The notes below the pieces were generated by a model. The model had not been told where the DNA came from. It did not search any database and saw only the letters and a program-made list of their open reading frames with translations. From Corynebacterium jeikeium (GTDB lineage Bacteria; Actinomycetota; Actinomycetes; Mycobacteriales; Mycobacteriaceae), in assembly GCF_000738175.1 (NCBI RefSeq), contig NZ_JFCH01000039.1, positions 1 through 64,000 of the forward strand: a DNA stretch of 64,000 nucleotides, given 5' to 3'. This document shows, in pieces, positions 1 through 8,750 of the stretch; within the stretch, counting starts at the first letter, position 1, and the number at the start of each line of letters is the position of its first letter. Both the position numbers and the translations under genes were made by a program.

Positions 1-582
1 CGCCAGCGCAGGCCGTATGTTTCTTATGCTGGGGCGATCAGTCACATCGCTGACAACAAGCTTGACCGCAAGTTCACTCCGGATCGGCCAAATACTGTCT
101 TTGTCAGCGACGTCACCGAGTTCAGGGTCGCAGGCCGCAAGGTCTACCTGTCACCGGTGATGGACCTGTTTGACCGTTCAATTGTTGCCCACACCGTGGC
201 TACATCGCCGTCGACAGCGTTTACCGCCGATTCTTTAACCAAGGCGATTAGAACATGTGCGCCTGAACCCGGGTGGATGATGCACACTGACCAAGGCTTC
301 CAGTACCAGCATGCCTCCTGGCGCGACCTGATCGGTGACAACGGCGGTGTTCAGTCGATGTCGCGTAAAGCCAACTGTTACGACAACGCGGTCATGGAGA
401 ACTTCTTCGGCCACTTGAAAACCGAGATGTACCACGGTGAAGTCTTCGGCACCGTCGCAGAATTCAACCAGGCAATCGACGAATACATCCAGTGGTACAA
501 CACCAAACGCATCCAACAACGACTCAAGGGCCTGACCCCGATGCAATATCGGAATCAGACCCTTGAAGCCCTAACCGCCTAG
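1..582 (+). CDS. IS3-family transposase OrfB, C-terminal part (5' end outside window)
   Basis: The frame is open from the first base, so this is a 5'-truncated view of a longer gene. The visible 193 residues are the integrase (rve) core of an IS3-type transposase. The catalytic triad is visible: Asp in SDVTEF (visible residue 37), Asp in HTDQG (97) and Glu in MENFFGHLKTE (133). The last two are separated by 35 residues, the DD(35)E spacing of the IS3 family. The C-terminal YNTKRIQQRLKGLTP motif is also typical. The triad is intact and there is no frameshift, so the element may be active if its left half is complete. In IS3 elements OrfB is normally made as an OrfAB frameshift fusion; OrfA is not visible here. 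Confidence 0.9.
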   Translation, partial: RQRRPYVSYAGAISHIADNKLDRKFTPDRPNTVFVSDVTEFRVAGRKVYLSPVMDLFDRSIVAHTVATSPSTAFTADSLTKAIRTCAPEPGWMMHTDQGFQYQHASWRDLIGDNGGVQSMSRKANCYDNAVMENFFGHLKTEMYHGEVFGTVAEFNQAIDEYIQWYNTKRIQQRLKGLTPMQYRNQTLEALTA

Positions 583-591
583 AATTAAACC

Positions 592-616
592 AGTCCAACT
601 TTCGGGGGCCAGTTCA
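592..616 (+). repeat. Right terminal inverted repeat of the IS3-family element
   Basis: The 25 bp starting ten bases after the transposase stop end in GGGGGCCAGTTCA. The reverse complement begins TGAACTGGCCCCCGAAAG, a usual IS3-family terminus. The partner repeat is outside the window, so the outer boundary is uncertain by a base or two. Confidence 0.7.
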
Positions 617-643
617 TTCCCTCGGGGGCGTTTTCGGGTCTTT

Positions 644-683
644 AGCGTCTAGAGCGGGGCGGCAGCGTCTAGAGCGGGGCGGC
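644..683. repeat. Two perfect 20-bp tandem repeats between the IS and asnB
   Basis: The unit AGCGTCTAGAGCGGGGCGGC occurs twice back to back, and a third partial CTCTAGAG follows just before the asnB stop. No U-tract or hairpin is obvious. It may be replication slippage at the IS junction. Confidence 0.85.
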
Positions 684-697
684 GAGCTCTAGAGGTG

Positions 698-2635
698 CTA
701 GAGGTCGACCGGGTACTGGCGCTGGTCGATCTGCGGATCGATACGATCCTCGACGAAAATGCCGTGCCAGACCATGAACGCGATGACGGTCCACAGCCGG
801 CGGGAGTGGTCCGGGCCGGAGCCGGTGTTCATCGCTACGCGGTGCTCGTCCAGCATCTTCAGCACTTCCGCCTTGTTGAAAATGTGGTCGGTCTGCGAGG
901 CCTCGATGTTCTCCTTCGCCCAGCCGTAGAGCTCGTCGCCGGCCAGCCAATGGCGCATCGGTACCGGGAAGCCCAGCTTCTTGCGGTGCAAAACATGCGG
1001 CGGGACGATGCGCTCCAGCGCCTTACGCAGCGCGTACTTGGTGGTGCCGTGGGAGATCTTGAGCTCGTGGGGGAGGGTTTCCGCCACGTCAAAGACGACC
1101 TTATCCAGGAACGGCACGCGCAGCTCCAGGGAGTTTGCCATGTTGATCTTGTCGGCCTTCACCAGGATGTCGCCGCGCATCCAGGTGAACAGGTCCAGGT
1201 GCTGCATCCGCGCAACCGGGTCCATGTCCTTGGACTTCGCGTAGATCGGCGCCGTGACCTCGCGGTGATCCCACTCAGGGCGGATCTCGCGCAGTACGCG
1301 CTCCAGCTGTTGGTAGTTAAAGGAACGCGCGTTGCCGTAGTAGCGGTCCTCCATCGACATGGTGCCTCGCTGCAGCAGGGACTTTCCGCGCATGCCCTCG
1401 GGCAGTGCGTTGCCCACGCTGGACAGCACGCGCTTCAGCGGGGAGGGGATCTTGTCGAAAGGCGCCAGGCTCAACGGCTCCTTGTAAATGGTGTAGCCGC
1501 CGAAGAGCTCGTCGGCGCCCTCGCCGGAGAGCACCACCTTGACGTGCTTGCGGGCCTCCTGTGCGACGAAGTACAGCGGAACCAGTGACGGGTCGGCCAC
1601 CGGATCGTCCAGGTACCAGATGATCTTCGGGATCGCCTCGGCGTACTCCTCCGGGCTGACCACCTTCACGATGTGCTCGGCGCCGATGGCGGCGGCGGAC
1701 TCCGCGGCCACGTCGACCTCGGAGTAGCCCTCGCGTTCGAAGCCGGTGGTGAAGGTCAGAAGATCCGGGTTGTGGCGCTTAGCCAGCGCGGCGATGGCGG
1801 TGGAGTCGATGCCGCCGGAGAGGAAGGAGCCGACAGTGACATCCGCACGCATGTGCTTGGCTACGGAGTCCTCTAGGGCCTCGGCGATGCGCTGGAACAC
1901 GGCCTCCTCGTCGCCGGCCGCGACCTTCTTGACCGGGAAGCGCGGCTCGAACCAGCGAGTTTCCTCGACCTTCCCACCGGGGGTTACAAAGCCGTAGCTG
2001 CCGGATTCCAGGCGGCGGATGTGCTTGTGCAGGCTCTCCGGCTCCGGGACGTACTGCAGATCCGTGTAGTGCGCGATGGCACGGATATCCAGGTCCAGGT
2101 TCAGACCCAGAGCTTCTGCCATCGACAGGATGCACTTCTTCTCCGAGGCGAAGACGGTGCCCGCCTCGGTGGTGGCGATGTACATCGGCTTGATGCCGAA
2201 CTGGTCGCGGGCCAGGAATAGCTTCTTTTCCTTGGAATCCCACACGGCGAAGGCGAACATGCCGCGCAGGTGGTTTACCACGTCAGCGCCCCAGTGGTGG
2301 AAGCCCACCACGATGGTTTCACCGTCACCCTCAGTATTAAAGGTATAGCCAGCTTCCTTGAGCTCCTCGCGCAGCTCGACGTAGTTGTAGATCTCGCCGT
2401 TGAAAGTCAGTGCGTAGCGGTCCGCCTCGCCCTCCGGGCCCCACTGCAAGGGCTGGTGCGAGTGCTCCAAGTCGATGATGGATAGTCGGTTGAAGCCGAA
2501 GACGACATCTTGGTCGTGCCACGTGCCGCTGTCGTCCGGGCCACGGTGGTGCATGCAGGGGAGTGCGCCCTCTACAGCCTCAACGAAATTTTCCGCGGCG
2601 CCGTTTGCCGCAATGATTCCAAGCAATCCACACAT
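698..2635 (-). CDS. asnB: Glutamine-hydrolysing asparagine synthetase (LtsA type)
   Basis: Converts aspartate, glutamine and ATP to asparagine, or acts as a related amidotransferase. In C. glutamicum the orthologue LtsA affects cell wall integrity and lysozyme sensitivity, possibly through amidation of peptidoglycan. The protein begins MCGLLGI, so Cys2 becomes the N-terminal nucleophile of the class II glutaminase domain (about residues 2-220). The synthetase half carries the ATP pyrophosphatase loop SGGIDS around residue 270. At 645 residues it matches the family. The start is fixed by the catalytic Cys2. It is transcribed away from poxB. The IS end lies 82 bp beyond its stop codon. Confidence 0.95.
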   Translation of the reverse strand: MCGLLGIIAANGAAENFVEAVEGALPCMHHRGPDDSGTWHDQDVVFGFNRLSIIDLEHSHQPLQWGPEGEADRYALTFNGEIYNYVELREELKEAGYTFNTEGDGETIVVGFHHWGADVVNHLRGMFAFAVWDSKEKKLFLARDQFGIKPMYIATTEAGTVFASEKKCILSMAEALGLNLDLDIRAIAHYTDLQYVPEPESLHKHIRRLESGSYGFVTPGGKVEETRWFEPRFPVKKVAAGDEEAVFQRIAEALEDSVAKHMRADVTVGSFLSGGIDSTAIAALAKRHNPDLLTFTTGFEREGYSEVDVAAESAAAIGAEHIVKVVSPEEYAEAIPKIIWYLDDPVADPSLVPLYFVAQEARKHVKVVLSGEGADELFGGYTIYKEPLSLAPFDKIPSPLKRVLSSVGNALPEGMRGKSLLQRGTMSMEDRYYGNARSFNYQQLERVLREIRPEWDHREVTAPIYAKSKDMDPVARMQHLDLFTWMRGDILVKADKINMANSLELRVPFLDKVVFDVAETLPHELKISHGTTKYALRKALERIVPPHVLHRKKLGFPVPMRHWLAGDELYGWAKENIEASQTDHIFNKAEVLKMLDEHRVAMNTGSGPDHSRRLWTVIAFMVWHGIFVEDRIDPQIDQRQYPVDL

Positions 2636-2812
2636 GCGTTCAGACTTTACGCGGGAGGGGTGGAGGTGGGCTAGTTGCCACGGCGGGGAGGAGAGCGTTT
2701 TAAAACTGAGTTATTGAGCACACGGGCTTTTTAGTACCTGAGTGATGTGCATTACATAAATCGACTGTTGTGAGACTACTTAGCGATCCATGCGCTCGTC
2801 CGTAGCTCCGCG

Positions 2813-2825
2813 TAGCCTTGGAGGC
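2813..2825 (+). promoter_or_regulatory. -10 element giving a probably leaderless poxB mRNA
   Basis: TAGCCT ends 7 nt before the poxB ATG, the spacing expected if transcription starts on the A of the start codon. The GGAGG just before the ATG is too close (1 nt) to work as a normal ribosome binding site. Confidence 0.5.
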
Positions 2826-4586
2826 ATGGCTAAAAACTTTGCATCTCAGCTGGTAAAGACTCTAGAAAAGCAAGGCGTTAAGCGGATCTTTGGACTGGTG
2901 GGCGATAGCCTCAACCCGATTGTCGACGAGGTTCGTCAGTCCTCCATTGAATGGATTCACGTGCGCAACGAGGAAGCCGCGGCGTTCGCCGCCGGTGCAG
3001 AATCCCTTGTCACCGGCGATCTGGCCGTATGCGCTGCCTCCTGCGGGCCGGGCAATACCCACCTGATCCAAGGCCTTTATGATTCCCACCGCAACGGTGC
3101 GAAGGTGCTGGCCATTGCCTCCCACATTCCGAGCGTGCAGATCGGCAGCCAGTTCTTCCAGGAGACCCACCCGGAGCAGATCTTCCAGGAGTGCTCCGGT
3201 TACTGCGAGATGGTGAACTCCGCAGCACAGGGGCCAAAGGTGCTGCACCACGCCATCCAGTCCACGCTGGCCGGCAACGGCGTTAGCGTGCTGGTCATCC
3301 CCGGCGACGTATCCTCCCAAGAGATCGAGGAGGAAGGCTTCATCGACTCGGTGTACGCCAAGGGGCGCCCCGTGCTGTACCCGGATGCCGAGGAAGCAGC
3401 CCGCCTGGCCAAGGCGATCAACGATGCCGAGACCGTCACTTTGTTCTGCGGTGAGGGCGTCAAAAATTCTCGAGAGCAAGTGCTCAAGCTGGCAGAGAAG
3501 ATTAAATCTCCGATCGGCCACGCCTTCGGCGGCAAGATGCACATCCAGTACGACAACCCGTTCGACGTCGGCATGTCCGGGCTGCTGGGCTACGGTGCGG
3601 CGCGCGAGGCGATGTACGACGCTGACCTGCTGATTCTGCTGGGAACCGACTTCCCGTACACAGACTTCCTGCCCACCGGCAACGTGGCGCAGGTGGACAT
3701 CGACGGCTCCCACATCGGCCGCCGCACCACCATCAACTACCCGGTGGTCGGCGACGTCGGGGCGGTGATCGACACGATCCTGCCGCACATCGAGGAGAAG
3801 ACCGACCGCAGCTTCCTGGATAAGCAGCTGCGCAACCATGCGCGGGCGCTGAACCACGTGGTGGACGCCTACACCAAGAAGGCGGGCAAGTCGAAGCCCA
3901 TCCACCCGGAATACGTGGCGGACACGATCGACCGCCTGGCCGCCGAGGATGCCATCTTCACCATCGATACCGGCATGTGCAACGTCTGGGGTGCCCGCTA
4001 CATCACGCCGAACGGCAAGCGTGAAGAAATTGGCTCCTTCCGCCACGGCACCATGGCCAACGCGCTGCCGCAGGCGCTGGGTGCGCAGGCCGCGGACCGC
4101 GACCGCCAGGTGATCTCCTTCTCCGGCGACGGCGGCCTGGGGATGCTCATGGGCGAGCTGCTGACCGCCAAGCTGCACGACCTGCCAGTCAACATTGTGG
4201 TCTTTAATAACTCCTCGCTGGGCATGGTGAAGCTGGAGATGATGGTCGCCGGCCTGCCCGAGCACGAAACCGACCACGAGCACGTGAACTTCGCCAAGAT
4301 CGCGGAAGCCATCGGAATTAAGGCGATCCGCATCGAGGATCCGGCGGACGTGGAGAGCGGTATTAAGGAAGCTCTGGCCTACGACGGCCCGGTGCTGGTG
4401 GACGTGGTTACCGACCCGAATGCGCTGAGCCTGCCGCCGAACATCACCTGGGAAATGATGATGGGCTTCTCCCGCTCCGCAACGCGCACCGTATTCGAGG
4501 GTGGCGTGGGGCGCATGGTCGACCTGGCCCGCGCCAACCTGCGCAACATCGGTGGTGCCGGAGTGATCGAGATGAACAAGTTCTAG
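2826..4586 (+). CDS. poxB: Pyruvate:quinone oxidoreductase (pyruvate oxidase)
   Basis: ThDP- and FAD-dependent peripheral membrane enzyme that oxidises pyruvate to acetate and CO2 and passes electrons to menaquinone. The 586 residues follow the C. glutamicum Pqo sequence along their whole length, including VGDSLNP near the N-terminus with the ThDP glutamate in RNEEAAAFAAG, and the C-terminal ThDP/Mg motif GDGGLGM...NNSSLGM. I chose the MAKNF start because homology begins there; an upstream in-frame ATG would add 12 residues without a ribosome site. It is divergent from asnB and lies upstream of ctaC. In C. glutamicum asnB and ctaC are, as I remember, direct neighbours, so poxB looks inserted here. 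Confidence 0.93.
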   Translation: MAKNFASQLVKTLEKQGVKRIFGLVGDSLNPIVDEVRQSSIEWIHVRNEEAAAFAAGAESLVTGDLAVCAASCGPGNTHLIQGLYDSHRNGAKVLAIASHIPSVQIGSQFFQETHPEQIFQECSGYCEMVNSAAQGPKVLHHAIQSTLAGNGVSVLVIPGDVSSQEIEEEGFIDSVYAKGRPVLYPDAEEAARLAKAINDAETVTLFCGEGVKNSREQVLKLAEKIKSPIGHAFGGKMHIQYDNPFDVGMSGLLGYGAAREAMYDADLLILLGTDFPYTDFLPTGNVAQVDIDGSHIGRRTTINYPVVGDVGAVIDTILPHIEEKTDRSFLDKQLRNHARALNHVVDAYTKKAGKSKPIHPEYVADTIDRLAAEDAIFTIDTGMCNVWGARYITPNGKREEIGSFRHGTMANALPQALGAQAADRDRQVISFSGDGGLGMLMGELLTAKLHDLPVNIVVFNNSSLGMVKLEMMVAGLPEHETDHEHVNFAKIAEAIGIKAIRIEDPADVESGIKEALAYDGPVLVDVVTDPNALSLPPNITWEMMMGFSRSATRTVFEGGVGRMVDLARANLRNIGGAGVIEMNKF

Positions 4587-4609
4587 AACACCCCCAAAAC
4601 TCCCACAAA

Positions 4610-4641
4610 GGCGGGAGCCACGCACTGCGCGGGCTCCCGCC
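4610..4641. terminator. Hairpin after poxB, possible terminator
   Basis: GGCGGGAGC and GCTCCCGCC form a perfect 9-bp stem with a 14-nt loop 23 bp after the poxB stop. Outer CCCCCA/TGGGGG segments could extend it. There is no U-tract, so termination is only plausible. Confidence 0.45.
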
Positions 4642-4846
4642 TAACCCGTGTGGGGGCAATGTGGGTAGCTGCCAACCCCGAAAAGGGAAATTCCGCTTCC
4701 GCGATGGTGGCAATGTCCTGTTAATGGTCTAAGGTTCTTTAAGTGAAGTGGTTGTAGGTCTATCTATCGCGCGCGAACTGCAGGCGCGCGGCAGACCTCA
4801 AGGCCTACAACGCAAAGTGACGTGTGAATGAGGAAGGCAAACTCGC

Positions 4847-5956
4847 GTGGAACAGCGAAATAAGCACGGTTTGACTCGCCGTATTGGCCTCGCCGGTGTA
4901 CTGGGCCTAGCTGGCCTGGTTCTCTCCGGCTGTACTGTCGCCCCGCCGGAGAACGGTTTCTTTAACTTCTTGCGCATGGGCTGGCCGAAGGGCATCACCC
5001 CGGAGTCCAAGGAAATGGGCAACCTGTGGGTGTGGGTCTGGGTCGTCGCCTGGATCATCGGCATCATCATGTGGGTGCTGCTGTTTGTGAACATGGGTAG
5101 GTCTAGCGCCAAGAAGGCTGAGAAGCGCGGCGAGGACGAGTTCCCGCGCCAGACCGGCTACAACGTTCCGCTGGAGCTGGTTCTGACCACCCTGCCGGTT
5201 CTGATCGTCTGTGGCCTGTTCTTCTTCAACGTTCAGGCGCAGGACCGCGCAACGGCTCTGGACAAGGATCCGAAGGTCGTCGTCGACGTGACCGGCTACC
5301 AGTGGAACTGGAAGTTCGGCTACCGGGAGATCGCTGCAGAGCTGAACGGTGGCCAGGAGTACAAGGGTGTCGACGAGAAGGCACAGGCTCGCGCAGAGGA
5401 GTCCAAGAAGCCTGCGGAGAACCTGGACGAGCACGGCGACCAGATCCCGGGCCCGATCCACGGCAACTCCAAGGACGACCTCAGCTACCTGAACTACAAC
5501 AAGATCGAGACCGTGGGCACCACCCAGGAGATCCCGGTTCTGGTCGTTCCGTCCGGCACCCCGATCGAGTTCGATCTGGCTTCCGCTGACGTTGTCCACT
5601 CCTTCTGGATCCCGGAGTTCCTGTTCAAGCGTGACGTGTTCCCGCACCCGAGCGAGAACCGCTCCGAGCGTCGCTTCCAGGTTGAGTCCATCGACGAGGA
5701 AGGCGCATACGTCGGCCGCTGTGCTGAAATGTGCGGTACCTACCACGCAATGATGAACTTCGAGCTGCGCGTCGTCTCCCCGGAGAAGTTCGAGCAGTAC
5801 ATCCAGTTCCGCAAGGACAACCCGGAGGCTCCGAACTCTGAGGCTCTGAAGGCCATCGGCGAGGAAGGCTACGCAACCTCCACCCACCCGTTCGAGTCCG
5901 ACCGCACCGGCACCCGTACCCCGAACGAGAACTACAAGGACCGCAACGCCGCTTAG
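4847..5956 (+). CDS. ctaC: Cytochrome c oxidase subunit II (CuA subunit, lipoprotein)
   Basis: Subunit of the aa3-type oxidase that accepts electrons from the diheme cytochrome c1 (QcrC) at its CuA centre. The N-terminus has a lipoprotein signal with the lipobox LSGC. Two transmembrane segments follow (around residues 60-85 and 100-130), then the periplasmic cupredoxin domain. CuA ligands are visible: His in DVVHSFW and the CAEMCGTYHAMM block with Cys292, Cys296 and His300. A charged insertion of about 40 residues between the second helix and the cupredoxin core is usual for corynebacteria. The GTG start has a GAGGAAGG ribosome site 9 nt upstream. It is followed by ctaF. The catalytic subunit gene ctaD is not in this window. 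Confidence 0.95.
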   Translation: MEQRNKHGLTRRIGLAGVLGLAGLVLSGCTVAPPENGFFNFLRMGWPKGITPESKEMGNLWVWVWVVAWIIGIIMWVLLFVNMGRSSAKKAEKRGEDEFPRQTGYNVPLELVLTTLPVLIVCGLFFFNVQAQDRATALDKDPKVVVDVTGYQWNWKFGYREIAAELNGGQEYKGVDEKAQARAEESKKPAENLDEHGDQIPGPIHGNSKDDLSYLNYNKIETVGTTQEIPVLVVPSGTPIEFDLASADVVHSFWIPEFLFKRDVFPHPSENRSERRFQVESIDEEGAYVGRCAEMCGTYHAMMNFELRVVSPEKFEQYIQFRKDNPEAPNSEALKAIGEEGYATSTHPFESDRTGTRTPNENYKDRNAA

Positions 5957-5997
5957 GAAGCGGAGCGCAAGGTTAATTAAGGAAGAGAGATAAGCAA

Positions 5998-6429
5998 ATG
6001 AACTCTGGTGCAAAGCTTTTCTACGGCCTCGGTACCTTCTTCGTTGTGGTCACGGTGTTCTACTTCATCGTCACCTCCTCCGTGAAGGACGCGGGCAACG
6101 TGATGGGCGTTGAGTGGGCTGGTGGCACCGGCCTGGTCATGGCCACCCTGCTGGCCTTCATGCTCGGTGGTTACCTCCACCTGACCGCCTCCAAGACCGA
6201 CATCGGCCCGGACGACTGGGAAGAGGCAGAGATCGAGGACGGCGCTGGCGTGCTGGGCTTCTTCTCCGCAAGCTCCATCTGGCCGTTCTGGATGACCGTC
6301 TCCATCGTCGTGATGGGCGCCGGCCTGGCCTGGTGGCACCTGTGGCTGGTCGCCTTCGGTGCCGTCATGCTGATCTGGGCGACCACGATGCTGAACCTGC
6401 AGTACGGCCTGCCGCCGGAGAAGCACTAA
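5998..6429 (+). CDS. ctaF: Cytochrome c oxidase subunit IV (actinobacterial type)
   Basis: Small accessory subunit of the actinobacterial aa3 oxidase within the bc1-aa3 supercomplex. The 143-residue protein has four hydrophobic helices: an N-terminal one from about residue 5, one after the VEWAGGTG segment, and two in the last 60 residues. The length matches the family (about 140). A GGAAGAGAG ribosome site precedes the ATG. It lies 41 bp after ctaC, surely in the same operon, and a strong terminator follows. Confidence 0.93.
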   Translation: MNSGAKLFYGLGTFFVVVTVFYFIVTSSVKDAGNVMGVEWAGGTGLVMATLLAFMLGGYLHLTASKTDIGPDDWEEAEIEDGAGVLGFFSASSIWPFWMTVSIVVMGAGLAWWHLWLVAFGAVMLIWATTMLNLQYGLPPEKH

Positions 6430-6447
6430 ACTTCACACTTCACTAGA

Positions 6448-6500
6448 AACTCCCCCTCCGCCAGTCTTTAGGACTGGGAACGGAGGGGGAGTTCTTTTTC
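6448..6500. terminator. Rho-independent terminator after ctaF
   Basis: AACTCCCCCTCCG and CGGAGGGGGAGTT form a perfect 13-bp stem. Inside it CCAGTC/GACTGG makes a second stem. CTTTTTC follows on the plus strand. It lies between convergent ctaF and trpD and may serve both. Confidence 0.93.
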
Positions 6501-6530
6501 TATTTGGTGACGCCCTCAGGCGCCACCTGG

Positions 6531-7634
6531 CTAGAACTCTTTGCCTACGATCTTTTCCATTTGTTTGAGGGCGGCACCGGATTCCAGAGCCTCGCGGGCG
6601 ATTTGCACCTGCTCGCGCAGAGTCTCCTGGAAGCCCTTCTCCTCCCAGCCTCGCACGGCCGTCAGGGCGCCAGCGGCGTTGATCAAGACAGCATCCTTGA
6701 TAGCGCCGGAGATCTCGCCCTTCATCAGGCGCACGGCCACGTCCGCGTTGTACTGTGCGTCGCCGCCGACCAGGCTGCCGTCCTCGTAGAAGTCGAGGCC
6801 GACGTTGCGAGGGTTAATGACTTCCTCGCCGGTGCGGCCGTTGGCGTCCACAGTAACGACCTCGGTAGGAGTGCACACAGAGATCTCGTCCATGCCATCC
6901 ATGCCCCGCACCACGAGAACGCGGCTGCCTTGGCGGGCGAACGCGCCGCCCATGATGGGCATGAACTCCTTGAAAGCGCAGCCGATCAGGCCGAACTTCG
7001 GGTACGCGGGGTTGGTCATGGGGCCCAGCAGGTTGAAGATGGTGGGGGCGCCCAGCTGGCTGCGCACGGGGCCGGCGAAGCGCATCGCCGGGTGGTAAGT
7101 CTTTGCAAACATGAAGGCGAAGCCCGTCTCGTGCGCATCTTGGCGGATGGCCTCGGGGGAGCGCTCGATGTCCAAGCCCAGGGCCTCCAACATGTCTGCA
7201 CCGCCGCACTTGGAGCTGGCGGCGCGGTTGCCGTGCTTAACCACCGGCACGCCCGCGGCGCTGACCACGAAGGAAGCCATGGTGGAAATGTTGACAGTGT
7301 GGTGGCCGTCGCCGCCCGTGCCCACGATGTCCACACAGTTGGGGACGTCCGAGAAGTCAACCGGGGTGGCGAAGCTCGTCATCGTCTCGGCGGCGGCGGC
7401 CAGCTCGGCGGCGGTGATGCCACGCACGCGGATGCCGAAGGCAAAGGCGGCGATCTGCGCGTCGGTAGCGTTGCCCTCCATGATCTCGTTCATCGCCCAG
7501 CGAACCTGAGCCTCGCTGAGCTCCTGGCCCTTGCCGAGTCGCCCGAGCAGGCCGGGCCACGTGAAGTAGCTCGGCGGTAGCTGCTCGGGGCTAAGGCCGC
7601 TGGTTTCTGCGGGACGTGGGGTAGTGGGGGACAT
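6531..7634 (-). CDS. trpD: Anthranilate phosphoribosyltransferase
   Basis: Second step of tryptophan synthesis: transfers phosphoribose from PRPP to anthranilate. The 367-residue protein has the N-terminal helical domain (SEAQVRWAMNEIMEG) and the PRPP-binding GTGGDGHHTVNISTM motif, then the KHGNRAASSKCGGAD and NLLGPMTNP motifs of the family. The start is the ATG at the 5' end; the protein has a short proline-rich lead before the conserved part. It is not linked to other trp genes. The same trpD-ctaE pairing exists in Mycobacterium tuberculosis (Rv2192c-Rv2193), so the position is ancestral. A 6-bp hairpin (GTGCCG/CGGCAC) sits in its leader; no Trp-rich leader peptide was found. Confidence 0.95.
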   Translation of the reverse strand: MSPTTPRPAETSGLSPEQLPPSYFTWPGLLGRLGKGQELSEAQVRWAMNEIMEGNATDAQIAAFAFGIRVRGITAAELAAAAETMTSFATPVDFSDVPNCVDIVGTGGDGHHTVNISTMASFVVSAAGVPVVKHGNRAASSKCGGADMLEALGLDIERSPEAIRQDAHETGFAFMFAKTYHPAMRFAGPVRSQLGAPTIFNLLGPMTNPAYPKFGLIGCAFKEFMPIMGGAFARQGSRVLVVRGMDGMDEISVCTPTEVVTVDANGRTGEEVINPRNVGLDFYEDGSLVGGDAQYNADVAVRLMKGEISGAIKDAVLINAAGALTAVRGWEEKGFQETLREQVQIAREALESGAALKQMEKIVGKEF

Positions 7635-8051
7635 GGCTGCTTCGACGCACCTCTCTGTCAGGGACCTGTGCCGCGCATCGGCACAATGAAGTAGATGGTT
7701 GCAAATGGTTGCTGTACTAACCAGTCTATTAGGTGCGGGGGAGCTCGGAAGCCTTTGGGTAGTGACGCCCCTAGGGATCGGCTCCGAGAGATTGGCCGTC
7801 GGGGGAGTTCCCGGGGATACCGGGTGGCTAACCCCATAGTGGGGTGCTTGGTGTGTCAGCCCTTGACGAAAGTGGCATGTGACCTGTCGTTATGTGACTC
7901 GTCGGATACGGGGCTGGAAAAGTTCCCACTAACCCCTAACGGGGTTGGCTTTCAGGTTTATCCAAGGTTTCACCTGCGATTTTACAGATTGCTTCCAGAA
8001 AACCGCCGAAGTGAATCGACTATCGAGCTTTAAACGGCCATACTGTTATGC
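7635..8051. other. Divergent trpD/ctaE intergenic region with two palindromes
   Basis: These 417 bp separate divergent genes and contain no convincing ORF (a 112-codon frame on the plus strand has no homology or ribosome site). Two similar palindromes stand out: ACCCC-atagt-GGGGT at 7831-7845 and AACCCC-taac-GGGGTT at 7931-7946, about 100 bp apart and each preceded by CTA or CT. A TGACGCC motif is at 7763. TACTGT at 8041-8046 is a probable -10 for ctaE. Confidence 0.6.
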
Positions 8052-8663
8052 GTGACGAGCGCAGTTGAAAACCCAGGTATGGCAGCACCACAACGTGTTG
8101 CGACACTGAACCGACCCAACATGGTCAGTGTCGGCACGATTGTGTTCCTGTCTCAGGAATTGATGTTTTTCGCTGGCCTGTTCGCGATGTACTTCGTGTC
8201 CAAGGCCAACTCTGGCGGCAATTGGCCGTCTGAGCCCACCGAGCTGAACGTGCCCTTCGCGGCAACGATTACGGTCATCCTGATCAGTTCTTCGTTCACT
8301 GCTCAGTGGGGCGTCTTCGCGGCGGAGAGGGGTGACGTCTTCGCGCTACGCAAGTGGTACGCACTGTCCGCGCTGCTGGGAACTATCTTCCTCATCGGCC
8401 AGGGCTACGAGTATGTCCACTTGGTGCAGCACGGAACCACCATCCCCGGATCCGTCTACGGATCGGTCTTCTTCATCACGACAGGCTTCCACGGCGCGCA
8501 CGTGCTCGCCGGTGTTATCGCCTTCCTCGTGGTGCTGCTGAGGACCGCGAAGTCGAAGTTCACCCCGGCACAGGCCACCGCCGCCGTCGTTGTGTCCTAC
8601 TACTGGCACTTCGTCGACGTCGTGTGGATCGGCCTGTGGATCACCATTTACTTCATTCAGTAG
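8052..8663 (+). CDS. ctaE: Cytochrome c oxidase subunit III
   Basis: Membrane subunit of the aa3 terminal oxidase. The 203 residues form five hydrophobic helices, with the conserved [13 protein letters not shown] in helix 1, [10 protein letters not shown] in the middle and [14 protein letters not shown] at the C-terminus, all family marks. The GTG start has no clear Shine-Dalgarno sequence; TACTGT ends 5 nt upstream, suggesting a leaderless or nearly leaderless mRNA. It begins the ctaE-qcrC-qcrA-qcrB operon, which couples the bc1 complex and aa3 oxidase. Confidence 0.95.
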   Translation: MTSAVENPGMAAPQRVATLNRPNMVSVGTIVFLSQELMFFAGLFAMYFVSKANSGGNWPSEPTELNVPFAATITVILISSSFTAQWGVFAAERGDVFALRKWYALSALLGTIFLIGQGYEYVHLVQHGTTIPGSVYGSVFFITTGFHGAHVLAGVIAFLVVLLRTAKSKFTPAQATAAVVVSYYWHFVDVVWIGLWITIYFIQ

Positions 8664-8750
8664 GCCGGCCAGGTCGGTTCTTCTCCCCCAAGAAGAGAGT
8701 CGGCCTACAGCCCATCGCAATTCCATATGACTAACAAATAAGGGAACAAG

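Larger units (their letters stand above)
1..616 (+). mobile_element. Right end of an IS3-family insertion sequence
   Basis: The window opens inside an insertion sequence. It carries the 3' part of an OrfB-type DDE transposase followed by a 25-bp end with the GGGGGCCAGTTCA terminus that, read inwards, gives the TGAACTGGCCCCC start common to IS3 relatives. The left end, OrfA and any target duplication lie outside the window, so the exact IS cannot be named. It sits just downstream of asnB. Confidence 0.85.

Noticed and set aside
2862..4625. Long open frame (587 codons) antisense to poxB
   Set aside because: It mirrors the high-GC codon pattern of poxB, has no family features, and poxB has full homology.
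7668..7684. Hairpin in the trpD leader as a tryptophan attenuator
   Set aside because: Single short stem, no Trp-codon leader peptide and no T-run.
7695..8033. 112-codon frame between trpD and ctaE
   Set aside because: No ribosome site, no homology, and atypical composition; the region looks regulatory.
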